DNA from: Tribonema minus
Taxonomy: Eukaryota; Sar; Xanthophyceae; Tribonematales; Tribonemataceae
Length of the DNA: 64,000 nucleotides
Direction: 5' to 3'
Assembly (NCBI GenBank): GCA_017506865.1
Contig: JAFCMP010000514.1
Location: 992,001-1,056,000, forward strand
A program made the position numbers and the translations under genes. Of this stretch, positions 42,243 to 56,300 are shown piece after piece. Every line of letters begins with the position of its first letter. Position 1 is the first letter of the stretch. The notes beneath the pieces are model-generated. The model was given only the letters and a program-made list of their open reading frames with translations. It was not told the DNA's origin and made no database searches.

Positions 42243-44342
42243 TCAACCGGACTCAATGTACATGTGCCGCAGTGCTGCCTACTAGGTCTAAAGACAATAA
42301 TGTGCTGACTCGGAGGTCCACTTCAATCACGTCAGTGCTCTCTGCGTGACCTCATCGTCCCTGACTGCTGCTTCAAGAGGGGTCAACCACAGTTACTGTA
42401 ACCGTCATGGTGAGACTGTTCCCGCAGCCAGCCCTGCCCCTGAGCCCTTTCCTTCTTGGCTTACCAGCCGTGCGGCTTGTCGCAGCTGAAAGTTGCGGTA
42501 ATGCCCGCCGTCATGTGTGCCACTATGCTGTTGGTCACTGGTGCTTCAAAGTTTGCAAGCGCTGCTGTCTGTCTCGCGCTAGGTCACCACGGTGCAGAGA
42601 CCGCAATGAAGCTCCACCATGCCTCGCCTCTTTTAGCAAGTTGACGGCAACTGTCCCTGCATTCAGGTGCGGCTCGCATGATGGTCATATGGCACAGGAC
42701 TGAGCAGATGGTCACTGCTGGCACCATCACCATGGCTGGAAGTGTAGCTGGGCCACCTGGAGGCCTCAATTGGCATGAAAGCGACCCTAGATGCTAGAAA
42801 GCGACTTGAGTTAGCAGCCAACAGTAATGATCAGCCCAAACAATGCAGTTGAAGTATCTCTATGATGTTGAACTTACCATAACTTCTGACTGCAGTTGGC
42901 GGCTTGTTGAGGTAGAGCATATTGATATTGGAGATTCAGAAGTGCAAAAGATGTTGAAGTTCAATAGATAATTGAAGTTGGAATTCTGATCATCAGTTGA
43001 AGTTGTGCTGTTGAAGTTACTTAGTGCTGGCAACGTCACGACCGCAGCGAGTTGAGAATGAGTGCCTGACGCCACGATTGGGAGCTCCCAGCGGGTGTTA
43101 CAGTACCCTGCGGTTCTGGAGTGGCATGGAGTCTGTGCAGACAAGTAGCCTGCACAGCCTGAGGCACAAGCGGAGTGGATGAGCCAGGGGCATACATCAG
43201 GGGCGCACTAAACTAAACTACCAGAGCTGCTGTGCAAGCAAAATGTGAGCTAAAGCCTCAGCACCAAGGCAACTCTCCCTCAGCGCTGCACAGCGCTGGT
43301 CGAGAGAGCGGCCTCAGGCGGCGGGCGACCTTCTACTAGTACTGCTAGTAGCTGGCAAGCAAAAATAAAAGCGCAGCCAGCTCGGGAGGCATGTCATCTA
43401 CCCGAGGGCCCACAGCTGCCGCTGAACGGCACCGCGGGGCGCGAGAACTTAAAAATCGGATGTAGGCCGGGATGTTACGCGAGGCTGAGGCCCATAGGAG
43501 TGGCTGACGTTGTAGCCCGGGGGAGCGATATGTGTTGTCGGCGGTCGAGGTCCACAGGAGAGGATGGTCCAGGAGCAGGGGTGGACAGTGGTGATAGGAA
43601 GATTTGCGTCGTTTACGGAGGCGGCGCAGTAGGGCACAGGACCTTGTTCCAGGTGGAGCTTTGCTTGCGGAAGTTGGCTGCGTTGCGGCACGGAGACAAC
43701 ATGTGCCCAGTGGGTCAGCAATCTATGGCATTGTACCACTGGCAGTAGCCTAATGGCGGTGTCGTGTGCATTAGCCACTCAGGCTGGAGTGAGCTCTGGT
43801 GCTGCAGGTGCAAGCATAGCCAGCGTCATGTGTTTTCTCTGACGGCGATGTGACCTGCAACTTGCCAAGACAGGACGCGGAGCGAATGTCGGCGATACGC
43901 CACTGCAACTTCAACTGCGAACAAGAACTGCCAGTGGGCGCCTTTCCTGGAAAGGGTATATTATTACAGGAGTCGCGCTGGCACGTGCAGAAGCCCTCCT
44001 GCCTGCGCATAGCTTGAGCATAATATACTTCAAGTACCACTTTAGCATACACTTGATCAAGCTGCCAAGCACCTGTGTGTCAAAGTGCAGGGATATGACC
44101 GGCCGGCGTTCACTACTGCCTTGCAGAGCGCTTGACATCGGCATTGTGCCCACTGTACACTGGCAGTGAATTGAAGCCCGTCTGCTCTAGTTTGCATGCA
44201 TAACATGCCAGCACCAGCACCGCCGTGCGTGGCACCAACACCTCTTCACAGCAGCACTTAAACGCTCCAACTTCCTGCATGGTGGACCATTGATGGTGCA
44301 GTAGTACCCAATGCGCTTAAGACTCAGAGACTCAAGACTTAC
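42243..44342. other. intergenic or 3' part of the multicopper oxidase gene
   Basis: The last located oxidase exon (44343) has no stop, so at least one more exon should lie here; it was not identified. At 43500-43748 a plus-strand frame has scattered Cys/His (CVVYGGGAVGHRT, NMCPVGQQ) that faintly recalls a zinc knuckle of a decayed transposon; not supported enough to call. Confidence 0.4.
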
Positions 44343-47300
44343 CGCTGGGGGTTGTGATCTCCGGTTTCGTGTAGTCCACGCAATACAGGTTCTGCTGGAT
44401 GGGGTTGTAGTTGATGTTGCCCACCACGTCAAAGCTGGGGTACTTGGTGACGCCGTTAACGATGTTGCCGGTCTGCGTGCCAGGGCGCAAGGCCAGCTGG
44501 GCAGCTGCGCCAGGGGAAAACGGCGCCAGCGGGGACAGCAAGAGGGGTGGTCAGTGTGGCAGAAGCACAGATTCTGAAGCCTAGGGCGCCAACTGGGCAG
44601 CTGCGCAAGGAGTAATTGGTGCCAGCGGGGACAACAGAGGGCAGTGGGTCAGTGTGACTGAGGCGCAGAAGCCTGGGGGTCTGCCTGCACTTGAGCACCC
44701 CCGTCGGCTGTAGTCCATACCACTATGTAAGTGGAGTCCTCTGCTTTTACCTCAAATGTCGATACTGCAAGTAAATTTAGGCTTCAACTCTACATGATTA
44801 TGTTGACTAGGGTCTGCCTCCTGTCGTAGTTGCAATCGTAGGTATCACGCTTTTGAAAGTTCAGGTTGAAGCGGCCCGTCATTTCATGCTGACGCTCTGC
44901 TCGCAAAAAGCTGGCGGCCCCGACACTTTTTCTGCCTCTTGCTGGTGCGGGGCCGCCAGCTTTTTGCGAGCAGAGCGTCAGCATGAAATGACGGGCGCAC
45001 AACACTAAGACCCAAAATTGTCTGTGCCCGTGGCAAACGATGCAACAACCGCCTACCTGCATGAAACCGCAGCATGCTCACTTTCAGCTGTGATGAGTGC
45101 AGCGCGTGGCCTCTGGTGGAGCGCTGCTGTACGTGCATAGGATGCACTTGTGTCGTGATTCTTCAAGCGCGCAAGCAGACAGTAAGTCTAATATGTTCTG
45201 CCTCTCACTAAGGGTGCTTACGTAGCACCGTCTTGCATGAAGACGCCCTTCTGTGGCAGGTTTTCGAGCATGCTAACAGAGATTATGTCTGATATGTTCA
45301 ACCCTTAGGGTCACTTACTCAGCGCCGTCTTGCTGCTGGGGTAGAAGTTGTCGTAGATGCCGTCGTAGAAGTAGGGGCAGAAGTGGGCGGGGAGGTCGGC
45401 CGCCAGGTTCACGGTGTTGGCTGCGACAACGAGCACGCAGATATCAACGTCAACAATCAGGGTGCGAGAGAGTGTGTTGCGTGACTCTCATACAGGAATG
45501 GGGCAGGGACGGGTGTGCAGCAGCGCTGACACCTGGCCCACTTACTGTCGGTAGGTATTGTGCAACCTGTCACCGCAAGCATGTGCGTTACATGCAATTT
45601 GGCAACACAGGAACAGGACCAAAACTGGCTTATTTCTCTTGCAGATGTCAGCAATATACTCAATTAGAAGTTTGTCTACTAGATGGACGGGCAATGTGGC
45701 CCACTTGAAGTCCGTAGCGTGAGGGTGCATTCTGCACACATGTTGCGAGCTGTACTGCTGGCCCGTGTTGTCATGGCCAGGAGTTTCACACAATCATGTT
45801 CAGCTTGCACGGCTGCACAACATTGCCTGTCCTTCTTGGCTTGATGAAAGCTGTCAATCAAGGCAGTGATGATCATGGTGTCAACGCTATGCATGCGCTT
45901 TTACCGCTGGTGACGAGGAAAGACAGATTTGTCTCTGGGTTCCTGACGTTCTCGTTCATGACGCCGTTGCGCTTGGTGCTGGCTTGAGGAGACTGCAGAG
46001 CAGGGTTCAAGGCAGCAGGACAAAATATGCCAGAGACGCAAGTCAGATGCAGCATCAGCCAATGGCTTCAAACTGCACTTGTACAGGCATCCCACAGCTG
46101 CCCCCTTCCGCTGGGCAGTTGCCACAAGAAGAGGTGTACAGCCAGTTGTGCTTCTGTGAATAAGCAACCCACTCGCTGTTCTATTTTGTCAAGCTGCACC
46201 GGTTGCGGGCAGCGCAGTCACAGCTCACGATGCCACCCCCATTTTTCCCGCGAACAAGCAATGTTGTAAAGTGTTTGCTAGTCTGAGGACAATGCACTGA
46301 TAGCTGACGTTTCACATCGTAACTCAACACACCCACTGTGCTTTTGCGAACCAGCAAAACCATGTAGACTTTTAATTTAGTCTGTACTGTTTGTGGACAA
46401 TGCACTGAGAGCTGACGGCTGGAATCACAACTTTGATGGGCACTCCCTTTGCGCTCTGTGAAGCAGCAACTAACCTTAATGCAACAATACCCAACAATCA
46501 GCATCACAACTCACCAGGCCGTCGAACGCCACCCCCGGCGTCACGGGCTTGGCGCTGGGCTGGCTGCGGTACGGCTGGGGGGTCCACGCATTAGGCGCCT
46601 GCTTGACGACACCCGCCTTAACGGAGAACTGGTTGTCGCCGGGGAGCGCGCCTGCCTCGACGGTGCGGCCGACGCCTGCGGTCGCAAAGTTCAAGTTGAG
46701 GTTTAGTATTCACGTAGGGGGTGGGGGGGCAAGGAGCGCCCGGCCGTCGACTTGGTGTGGTCTATATGGAAAACGAATCAAAAAGATCGTTGAGCTCTAG
46801 GTGACAAGGGATGGTTGCTCGCAAGTGCTTTCCACCAATAACCGTGGTCGCCGCATACGGCGGGGCCAACGCCTGCAGCCGCAATGTGCAGGTTGAGGCT
46901 AGTTTACGCGAGAGGGGGGGATGCGCAGAGTGCCCAACCGTCGACTTGGGGTACGAAATCGGTCATGTTGCCCTGCGGGGTGCTTAGTGGCGTTGGGGTA
47001 AGACACCTGCATCTCTCACGTTTCAAATGTCGCCGATGCTCTGGCTTTTGCAAAACTCTGTCACAGGAGAGTGCCACGGAACATCCACGAACTGAAAGTG
47101 TGACCATCACTGCTGTCCTGCTCTCAAGCTTCTTTGCTGGGCATACTCCCAAGTTATGGTCCAATACCGTTAGAGGCGCCAAGGACCTGGCTGAATGCTA
47201 CCAGCATATATCACATGTCTAAAGCATCTGACTTTTGCGGTCAAGCTAGCTGGCAGATGAGAGCTCAAATAGCGTCTTTTGGTCTCATGACACCAGCACA

Positions 47301-50300
47301 GACTCACCGAAAGCAAGCATCATCGCGTGGTCCTCGTGAACGACATTGTGGCCTGCAATGGAGGGAAAAAAAAACACAGTGCAAGCAACGGCATATGGTC
47401 AGCGCTCAGCATGGTCTTCATGATGGTCTACTTCAAATGTGCAATCAATGACATGCTGCGATCGTGAAGCACACACAAATGTCGCAGTGCAGGTACCAGC
47501 GTGCATTCGGCGGTCAGCAGTGCTGCATCATGGTCTGCTTCAAGAGAATGATCATTGGCATGCCGCAACCACGCAACACAGAGACCATGTCACGCGTGCA
47601 TTGACAAGATCATACGCGCCATGTCGGGAGCTGCTGATGCTGAACTACTGCAATGGGCCAGTCAGCCTACCTTGCATGTGTTGTCTTAAATAGCCACATC
47701 ACTATGCATAGATGCTCACCAGCTCGACACTTGAAGCATCGCGTGTGATTGAATGACAGGGTAGTCTTGAAGCTGAATGGGCCTAACATATTCCCAAAGC
47801 TTGAGTTATTGCAAACGGACTCACAGTGGAACATGTAGTCTGCTTCGTAGGGGCCAAATCTGGCCATGACCCAGATCTCATCGCCGTCACCAAGGAACAC
47901 GACGTCTGCACAGGCAGGAGCAAACGTGATTGAGACATGCATGGGTGTAAGCGCGCAAATATTGCCAGAAATGCACATGGCAGCAGCAGCTACAACAGCG
48001 ACCTTTGTGTATGTGGTGCAGTGCGTGGGTGGGCATGATCAAGCTGCACGGATACTCAAGTGTGCAGAGGGGCATCTAGTACACGGCTGTACTGCAGCAG
48101 TACATGCGGTGAACACCGAGCAGCCATTGCAATGTCATTGAGACAGCGACGACAGCAAAGCGCGGCACAATGGGTGATTGCGTTGTCGCAGTGCAGGCAT
48201 GTGCATGTTCCACTTTGGTTGCTTGCAGCAGCCGTTGGGATTTGTTCTGGGTGCTCGCTCACACCTGCCGATCAGCACACAGCCAGGCAGTCAGATAAAC
48301 AACACGAGATGCCCAACTTGACCTCATGCAGGCGCACCTGCGTACTGATACGTGTCAGTCAACTTCAACAAGAGACATTGACACACGAGTAAGAGAGACC
48401 AGTGGCAATCTTGCGCAACGCCGATCTAGCTGCTTCATACTTGGCATTTCAAAACAAACATGCAATATTGCATGTTCAGATAAGCCTCTGACTTACCCTT
48501 GGGTGCGTCCTGTTCCCAGCGCCTGAGACCGTTTGCCGTGCAAGCATTGGCGACGCAGTAAGTTCCTGACAACCGGACGCACACAAGCAGGCAAGGTTCA
48601 AGTTCATCATGAGTTCAGAAATTTATGTGTGCTGATTGTGACATTGATGGGTAAAAAGGCAGACACCTCAACACTGAGTGATCGAGTCCAGGTACACGAG
48701 ACGCCAACAGCAGGGTTGCCTCCAAGAGGGCACTTGTGGCTCGTGTTGAAGTGCATGATGCAGCCATTATGACATCTCTTTGCAGCGCTGCATGATCTGC
48801 TTGAGGGCATGTATTGATCTGATGGCAAACCTGGAGCGTCACCAGATTGAAGTGCAGTGGTAGTCACCGATGGAAGTGCCTTGAAGTGTGGTGCAGCATC
48901 TTACGCCAATCACAAGGGATGCCGCAACGCGCTGCAGAAACTTGACGTTCGAGTTGAGGTTGACAGAGTGGCAGTGATCACCGATGAAAGAGCTTCAAAG
49001 TGACGTGCAGCATCTTACGCCAATCGCAAGGGATGCTGCCACGCGCTTTTCAGGCTGCCAGACTAAAACTGCATGCGCTGGACAGATTGCAGCGACATGA
49101 CATTAACGGGACTGCATACTGCTGCAGCCACCGCCTGATGTGCTCTGATTACGACACTGCCGTTGTTGCACCACACTGAAGTTGTATGCAGTAGCCACAG
49201 CTCATGCTGGTTTCTGGTTTCACCAGGCGGGCAGCGGGACTCGTACCATTACTCAAGTTGCAAGCAATGGTCATAGTTCATGCCGGTTTTTGGTCTCACC
49301 AAGCGGGCAATCGAGTCCTACAATACTCAAGTTGTAAGCGGTGGTCACAGCTCATGCTGGTTCGTGGTGTCACCAAGCGGGCAGTGGGAGTTGAGGCTGC
49401 ACTGCTGCAAGCACCATTTCACATGCGTAGATTATTGCATCGCCGGTGTTGCGCCAGTATACAGCTGCAAGCATTTGTCGCAGTTCATGCTGGTTCGTTG
49501 TCTCACCGAGCGGGCAGTGGGAGTCGAGGCTGCAGGACGAGCGTGTGCATGTGTTGGCGGTGCACGTGGACCCCGAGGGACAGTCCGCTGTAACCGAGCA
49601 CCTCAGAGGGTTCAGGTTGGAGAATGCGCCATTGGTGTTCTGCAGCAGCAGTCAACAGTGAGGAACACGGCACCAAAAAAGTCAACACTATGAACTCTCA
49701 GACTTGCTTTTCTGCGGCAAGGATACTGATGGAACGGACTTTGAAGTGGCAGCGCTCAACTTACACCAGCAGCATGAGAGCACTATCGCCATGATGCAAG
49801 CACTGTCTCTGCCACCTCTAGCACCCTACTCAACCACAGAACCCGAGCGCACCATTAGGTAAGGGAATCTGAATCACCAGCGCATCACATGACACAACCT
49901 CCAGCGCGCACGGCCACGCACGCTGATGGCTGACGAGGTTGGTGCGCTGGATTCACCTGCGTGAGTATGTCAAAGTCGTTGTACTGGTCCGTGCTCCTGC
50001 CGACGGCGTAGACAACCAGGAAGTCGACGAGGTGGATGTGGATGGGGTGGTGCCAGCCGCCGCCGCCCTGCAAAGCCAACGCAGAGCACCACAATATGTG
50101 TATGCATGCCATAAGCCAAATGCCATGGGGAACGCAGTGGCGCAAATTTGACGCAACCACAGAGAACCAGCGTATGCACATGCACGCTGTGAGTCGAACG
50201 GCAGGCGGAACTCAAATTGCGACCCAACTTCAAGCCTGACGCGTGAAAGTGACTGGCAACTTCAAACTTCCAGTTGAAAGTGGCAGGCATCTTCAAGTTT

Positions 50301-53300
50301 TCAGCAACTGCTTCTATGAGATTGCGGCGTGCAACTCATGAGTAATGGCACAAACGGCGTTACGCTCTATTGTACCAGCACAAAATCCAAGGAGACAGGC
50401 AGGTACGTGCGACATGCGTGAAGCACTAATGCCCCGGATGTAGTCATTGAGCAAGGTTGCGCAGAGAACAATCTTCAACCCAAGACAATGGCAGGTCCCT
50501 AACGACAAGTCTGTATCGCAGCATACGTGCATACCTTCAGTCGCCAGAGCTCGATGCCATCACGAGGGGGGTTGGCGATGATGCGGTGGGTAGGGTCAGC
50601 CCACGTGAAGCCGTTGATCACCCAGCCATTCATGCCTTTGCCGAAGGCGAAGTCCTGCAAAAGCACAAAGCAGAGTTGAAGTTAGATGTCAGCACAAGCC
50701 AACAGCCGTTGAAGGGTGACGTCGATGGTCATAAAAAAGCATGAACTGACGCATATTCCCACATTTGCAGCATACTGCTGGTGCCCATGCCTTGCCCCTG
50801 ACTTGACTACCGAGTTACTATTCCCTCAGGCAAGGTGTAAGCACAAGTCGGCACAGAGAGTTCAAATCTCCATTCACACACTTCATGCATGCAGAGACCA
50901 CTCACCCTATCGGGCATGCCCCCTGACATCGCGCGCGCCTTGTACGCATCAAGCTCGGCGTTGCTGATGAGGCTGCGGAGCGCACGCCTGGTGTTGAAGA
51001 AGCCCTGTAAGCGCACACAAAACATGAAAATGAACAAAACAGGTTCACTGATGTTTTTTTTTGCAAATGTCTGTGACAGCGGTTCTATGTTACTCATGAA
51101 TTGCAATTGTCTGCATCAGCAAACATCGGTGCCTGCCAAGCCAGAACCACCTAGTCGCTGTGATGTTGATACTGGCGGAAATCATTCACACCTTGCTTTG
51201 CACGGTCGCTGGCTCACTCGTCTGAAGTCCAAACATGCTGCTTCTCTCAAATTGCAGCCACACCAGTGGACACGGCAGTGTCAGCACAACAAGGCCCTAC
51301 AGTGCGCATATTGTTACAAGCGCGGACTGGCAGCTGACAAAGACTACAGTAGCAGAAGGACTACTGTAGCATAATTGCGTTTGTACTGGGTAGATGCCAC
51401 CTGTCAGACCTCCTCGGATTCGTGCAGCGCTCTGAACAAGCCCTGACAGAAGGCTCAGACCAGGTGATTGGTGAAGGCAGAGGTGGCAGGCTGCTAGACA
51501 CCAATAGTCAGCGCACTCACTGTGGGCGGCCCTCTCAAACCACACTGATGGTGAACACAGAGGTCACAGGCTGAACATCATTGCTCAGCACACTCACCGT
51601 GGGTGGCCACGTGGTGTCAGCAGCGGAAACGGTGGCGGTGTCCAGGGGCAGAGAGAGCTCGAAACGCGCCAGCAGGTGCGTCTTGCAGAAGTGGGGCGCC
51701 GCGGTCGATGGCGTGGACGAGCCATAGTCATTGACGGCATATACATACCTGGGGGGTACAACATAGTACACGGCGGTGTGCATACGCGAAAATGAAGCTT
51801 GAGTGTAAGACTGTAAGACTGTACTTGAGGGTCGAGCCGTAGTCGTTGACGGCGTATACATACCTGGGGGTGTAAGCACAATGGATGGCAGTGTTTACAG
51901 TCTACATGAAGTGTACGCATACATGAAAGTGTACACAGTGCAACACTCTATTTGAAGCAGGAGCTGTAGTCATTGACGTACAGACCTACATAGGGGAGTA
52001 CAGCATAGTACACGGCGGTGTGCACACATGCAAGTGTACAGTTCTATATGGGGGGGTAGCTGCAGTGGATGGACGGGCACGCAACGCTTTGCAACATGAT
52101 AGTCACTCTGGGTAACCTACAGCTGGCGTGTGAGGCTCATTGTGATGATGCTTGGTGTGCTGTGTGCATCGTGCTGATATATGTGTACTGACCAGACACG
52201 AACTCTGCGGGCAGATGGCTTTCCCATGCATGCCAAAGCTACAAGTCCAGCCATGTGGAACAGAATGGCAGGGCTAACTTGGCTATTGGTTCGGGGCTGG
52301 CCAGAAACGTGCGCTGCTGACGCCAACCCCTGAGACTTGAAGCAAGCGTACATACTACAACCAAGGGTTAGGGTTAGGGTTAGGGGACCAGCATGGCTCA
52401 GCGCTATGAGCTTATACCTAACCCTGTCCTAGGCGCCAGCCGACGACAACAGACTGCTCAGCATCTCAGTGTTTGGAAGTCTATAAAAATGCAAAACTTC
52501 ACATTCTGCTGTGCAGAGCCATTTTGACACAATGCACGCATAACAGCTTGCATACTTCTACTTGAAGTTCTTTGGACTCACTTCCATGGCGTTGTGGTCG
52601 TGGGCAGGTGCGCGGCCTTGAAGCTGTTAGAAAGGAGCATACATGCATATGTACACGCACACACGAGGTGAATGAATGTGGGTTGACAGCTGATGCAGCA
52701 TCAATGCAACGCCACACTGATCACTGCTGCCAGTCTGCATCTGCATGAAGAATGACAACCGGTCGAGCACCAGCACAAGGCAACAGGGCGCTTGCATGAA
52801 AGCAGACACCACAGATAAACATCTGCGGCACATGAGCTGCGCAGTGCTGCCATGACAGCGTCAAAGCACTCGCTCAATCTTGTGAGGTACTCTGTAAGCA
52901 CACGCATCGCACGCGGATCAGAGCTGCACATTCTGCGTACTCTTGTGAAGGTTTTTTTTGCCCCTGAAGCGGCAGTACATGGAAGTACTCTGTCAACTTT
53001 TCGGAGGCGCACACATACCTGATGAGAATGTCAGCCCTCTCAGCGTTGGCGACGAAGATGTGGTTGAGCTTGCGGGCGTTCAGCACCTGGCCCCCATCGG
53101 TGCCTGCACCCAAGTAAACCATATGCACGCGCGATGTGGTCAGTAAGCATCGTGAGCAGTAAATGTCACGGATGCTGAGCTCATCTTGCACGAGGAAGTG
53201 CAGATCGTGTTGTGCTCTTTTGTATCTAGTGGTTGAGTTGCGGGCATTGAATAGGTGGTCCCCCCTTCGGTACCTGCAGCGATGCAGACCGCATGAACAC

Positions 53301-56300
53301 GCGCATCTAATGTTGTGCACCGGTTAACAAGCTAACTGCCTGCAGCCGCGTCTCATTGGCGCTGAGCAGCTGTGCAGAGACGACAGAAAAAATTCAGCAA
53401 TGACGTGCCACTGGCTTTGGACTCATCTTGCACAACATTGTGAAGGCCTTAATGCTTATTTGCAGGAGTATAGAACGACAGACACCCCTGCACTAGCCAA
53501 ATTGTCAGTGATCATGGGCTGCAATATGGAGTAAGCACGTCGCCGGCATACAAGCATCATGTATATATTGGTGCAAGCTACCGGGATGTATGCACATCGA
53601 AAAGTACTTCAAACAGGAGTAATCTAGAGTTTAAGCCAACCGCTGCACAGCGCACAATAGGTTCGAAGTTTGATTTTGCGATACGCGCTGCCTTTTGCGG
53701 AAGCAAACTTCTACATGCACAGCTCTCACTGATGAGGTGGAAGTCCACCCAAAAAGACGCCGCTCACAACTTCATCTCAGCAAAGTAGTTGACGCTCCAC
53801 TCGCATTGTCGTTTATACCATAGTATACTTGGCGAGTGACGGCTATAGTAATTGTGTCGGGTGACGCTCCCTCTCACCGATGAGGTAGAAGTCCACCCAC
53901 GCCTGCTTGATAACGGTGACGCCGTTCACGACAGCCTCGCTCTCTGCGATGAACTTGAGGCTCCACTCGCGGCTGGCGGCGGCGTTGAGCACGTTGAGAC
54001 GGTACACGCGCGGTTCCACCTTGAGGTACGGCCAGGGCTTGCCGTTGACCGTGTTGATGTCGCTGCGCGCGGGGAGAGTGGAGACAGAGGCGAGGTGTCA
54101 GCAGCTGCACCGCCAGCACTGTAGACGATCGACGCAGGCATGAGTTAGTGTCGCTGCGCGCGGGGGGAGTGGAGACAGAGGCACGGCATCAGCATCTGCA
54201 CCATCAGCAGGCGGTTGCTGCAGCCATGAGTGACGTTGTGTTGAGCCATGAGCAGCATTATGTTGATTGCCGCAGCCATGAGTGGCATGGTGTTGAGCCA
54301 TGAGCGACATTGGGCTGATGACGCTGTGCGCAGGGAGCGTGGAGACAAATGTGTGACGTCAGCATCTAACACCAGCATAGCAGATCTATCATAGCCTCAC
54401 ACAACGCATGCCAGTTACCTCACATGGCCAGACTTGAGGCACTGATGGTCACTCCTCTTGTGAACGCTCAATGCCACTCTTGACACCAGTGCACTGCACA
54501 TGAAAGGGGGGGATCATCCTTGCAGCAAGACACGAGCCACTGATGCTCACCCAAAGACGAAGTCTTGGTGAGCGCCGGCCTTGTCGTAGTTGAGGGGAGC
54601 CTGGCCTGCTGCGTTGAGGGTCTTGGCCAGTATAAAGTCCTGCACGCACAGCACGGATCAGCATGTATTTATGAGTGCTTGATTGGTGCACCGCCAGCCA
54701 ATGGCACGCACAGCACGGATAAGCATGTACTTATAAGTGCTTGATTGGTGCCCTGCCAGCCAATTGCACGCACAGAGCGGATGAGCATGTACTTATGAGT
54801 GCTTGATCGGTGCACCGCCAGCCAATCATAGAGTGCAGATCAGCAACTGCGCCCGACTATTTTGTGAGCGGTGCATTTTAACTAGACCTGCTCCTCGTTC
54901 TCTCATTTTCGACTGATGCTACGAGCATGTCATGCATGCTGATGCAGATGCGCATCTACACTTACAGCATCTTGGTGTGTGTGCAACTACTTATGTGTGC
55001 ATTCACAAACTTGCTGCAGATCACACGTATACACAACGGCTACCAGTACCATGATGCATACATCAGTGGCGTCGTTCACACATAATGAAGCACATTGCAT
55101 CAGGCGCGTTTGTGACTGTGACTTGGAAGTATGCTCATACATACATCAAGCTGTACTGACAAGGACATTCACAACTTTGCATGAAGCATAGCACCAGCCC
55201 TAACCCTAATCCTAACCCTAACCACAAAGAAGCCTATTAGGCTAAACCCACCTTCATGACAAAAGGAATGGTGTGCCTGTACGGCAAAGAAGCAGGATGC
55301 AGACAGAACCCGTCACTAGGTCAGCACGTTTGGCATCACTGCGATACATACAATGCAAGTAAACAGCAAATGACGGGTCACGAGCAACGCATTTCAAACT
55401 TCCATTTGCTTCTGCAACGACTTCAAGTGATCCATGGCAGGTCTCAAGGCAGCCATCAGTCATCTCAGAGTTTGAAGCTTTCACCACGAATGCCTTCACA
55501 GCATCCCACAATATGCCTTCGAGAGCAACTCAACCTGACAACCTCGCTTGGGGTGTTTGGGCGTGAGGAACAGATCGCACAATGCAAGGCCCCAGCAGCG
55601 GTTGCCTTCATGCTTACCTAACCATCCTCTGCCCCAGAAAACTGTTCCGCGGCCCTAACTACAACAGCCTGCTTTAAATACGTTCCAGAGCATGAATAAG
55701 ATCATTGCGCAAGCGTCTTCTCATTGCTGTGTGTCAATATCGCATGTTCAAATGCTTTGCAAACCACTGCCTGACGCACGCATGTACTGCTCTGCATCAT
55801 ACACAGTATGTCAACGAATCAAATGCTGTGCCCTGCTCTGACACTCACTTGTCCTTGGGCATGTAGTTCTTCTCCTTGTCGTTGGTGCAGTCGCGGACGA
55901 TGTACTGCCCTGCCATGCCCGCAAAGGTGTTGTCGGCCGTGAAGTCCAGCCTGCAGACAGCATATAGTGTCACAGAGGCGCTCTCGGTGTCAGAAACTAT
56001 TGGTCAAGCCATCAGAAATTGGCACTGCACTTATTGCAACAACAACGTTTGCCTACGGGTCTGTGGCGCAGCGCAGGTGGGCATATTCGCGGTGAGTGAT
56101 GCACAACACTGGATAGGATCTGCACCTCTCAAGCGGAAGTGAGACAGCACTTTGAAGTACTTCACATGTGGGGGCGAAGCAGGGGCACTTGCGCACCTGA
56201 CGAGTAAGTGTGCTGCTGACATAAGGTGGAACGCAAGCTCACCATGCCCGAATCAAGCGTCCAGCGGCACTGAAGTTCTTCACCTGACTTCACATGCCAA

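Noticed and set aside
43449-43778. Coding remnant with zinc-knuckle-like Cys/His on the plus strand
   Set aside because: Spacing does not match CCHC and no neighbouring domain was seen; evidence too weak to call.
46927-46972. Possible extra oxidase exon (NMTDFVPQVDG)
   Set aside because: It would break the phase between exons 47308 and 46675, and its donor GTTGGG is weak. It is better seen as a duplicate of the acceptor region.
49196-49530. CRISPR-like repeat array
   Set aside because: Units are diverged tandem copies of a splice donor without unique spacers, in a eukaryotic intron.
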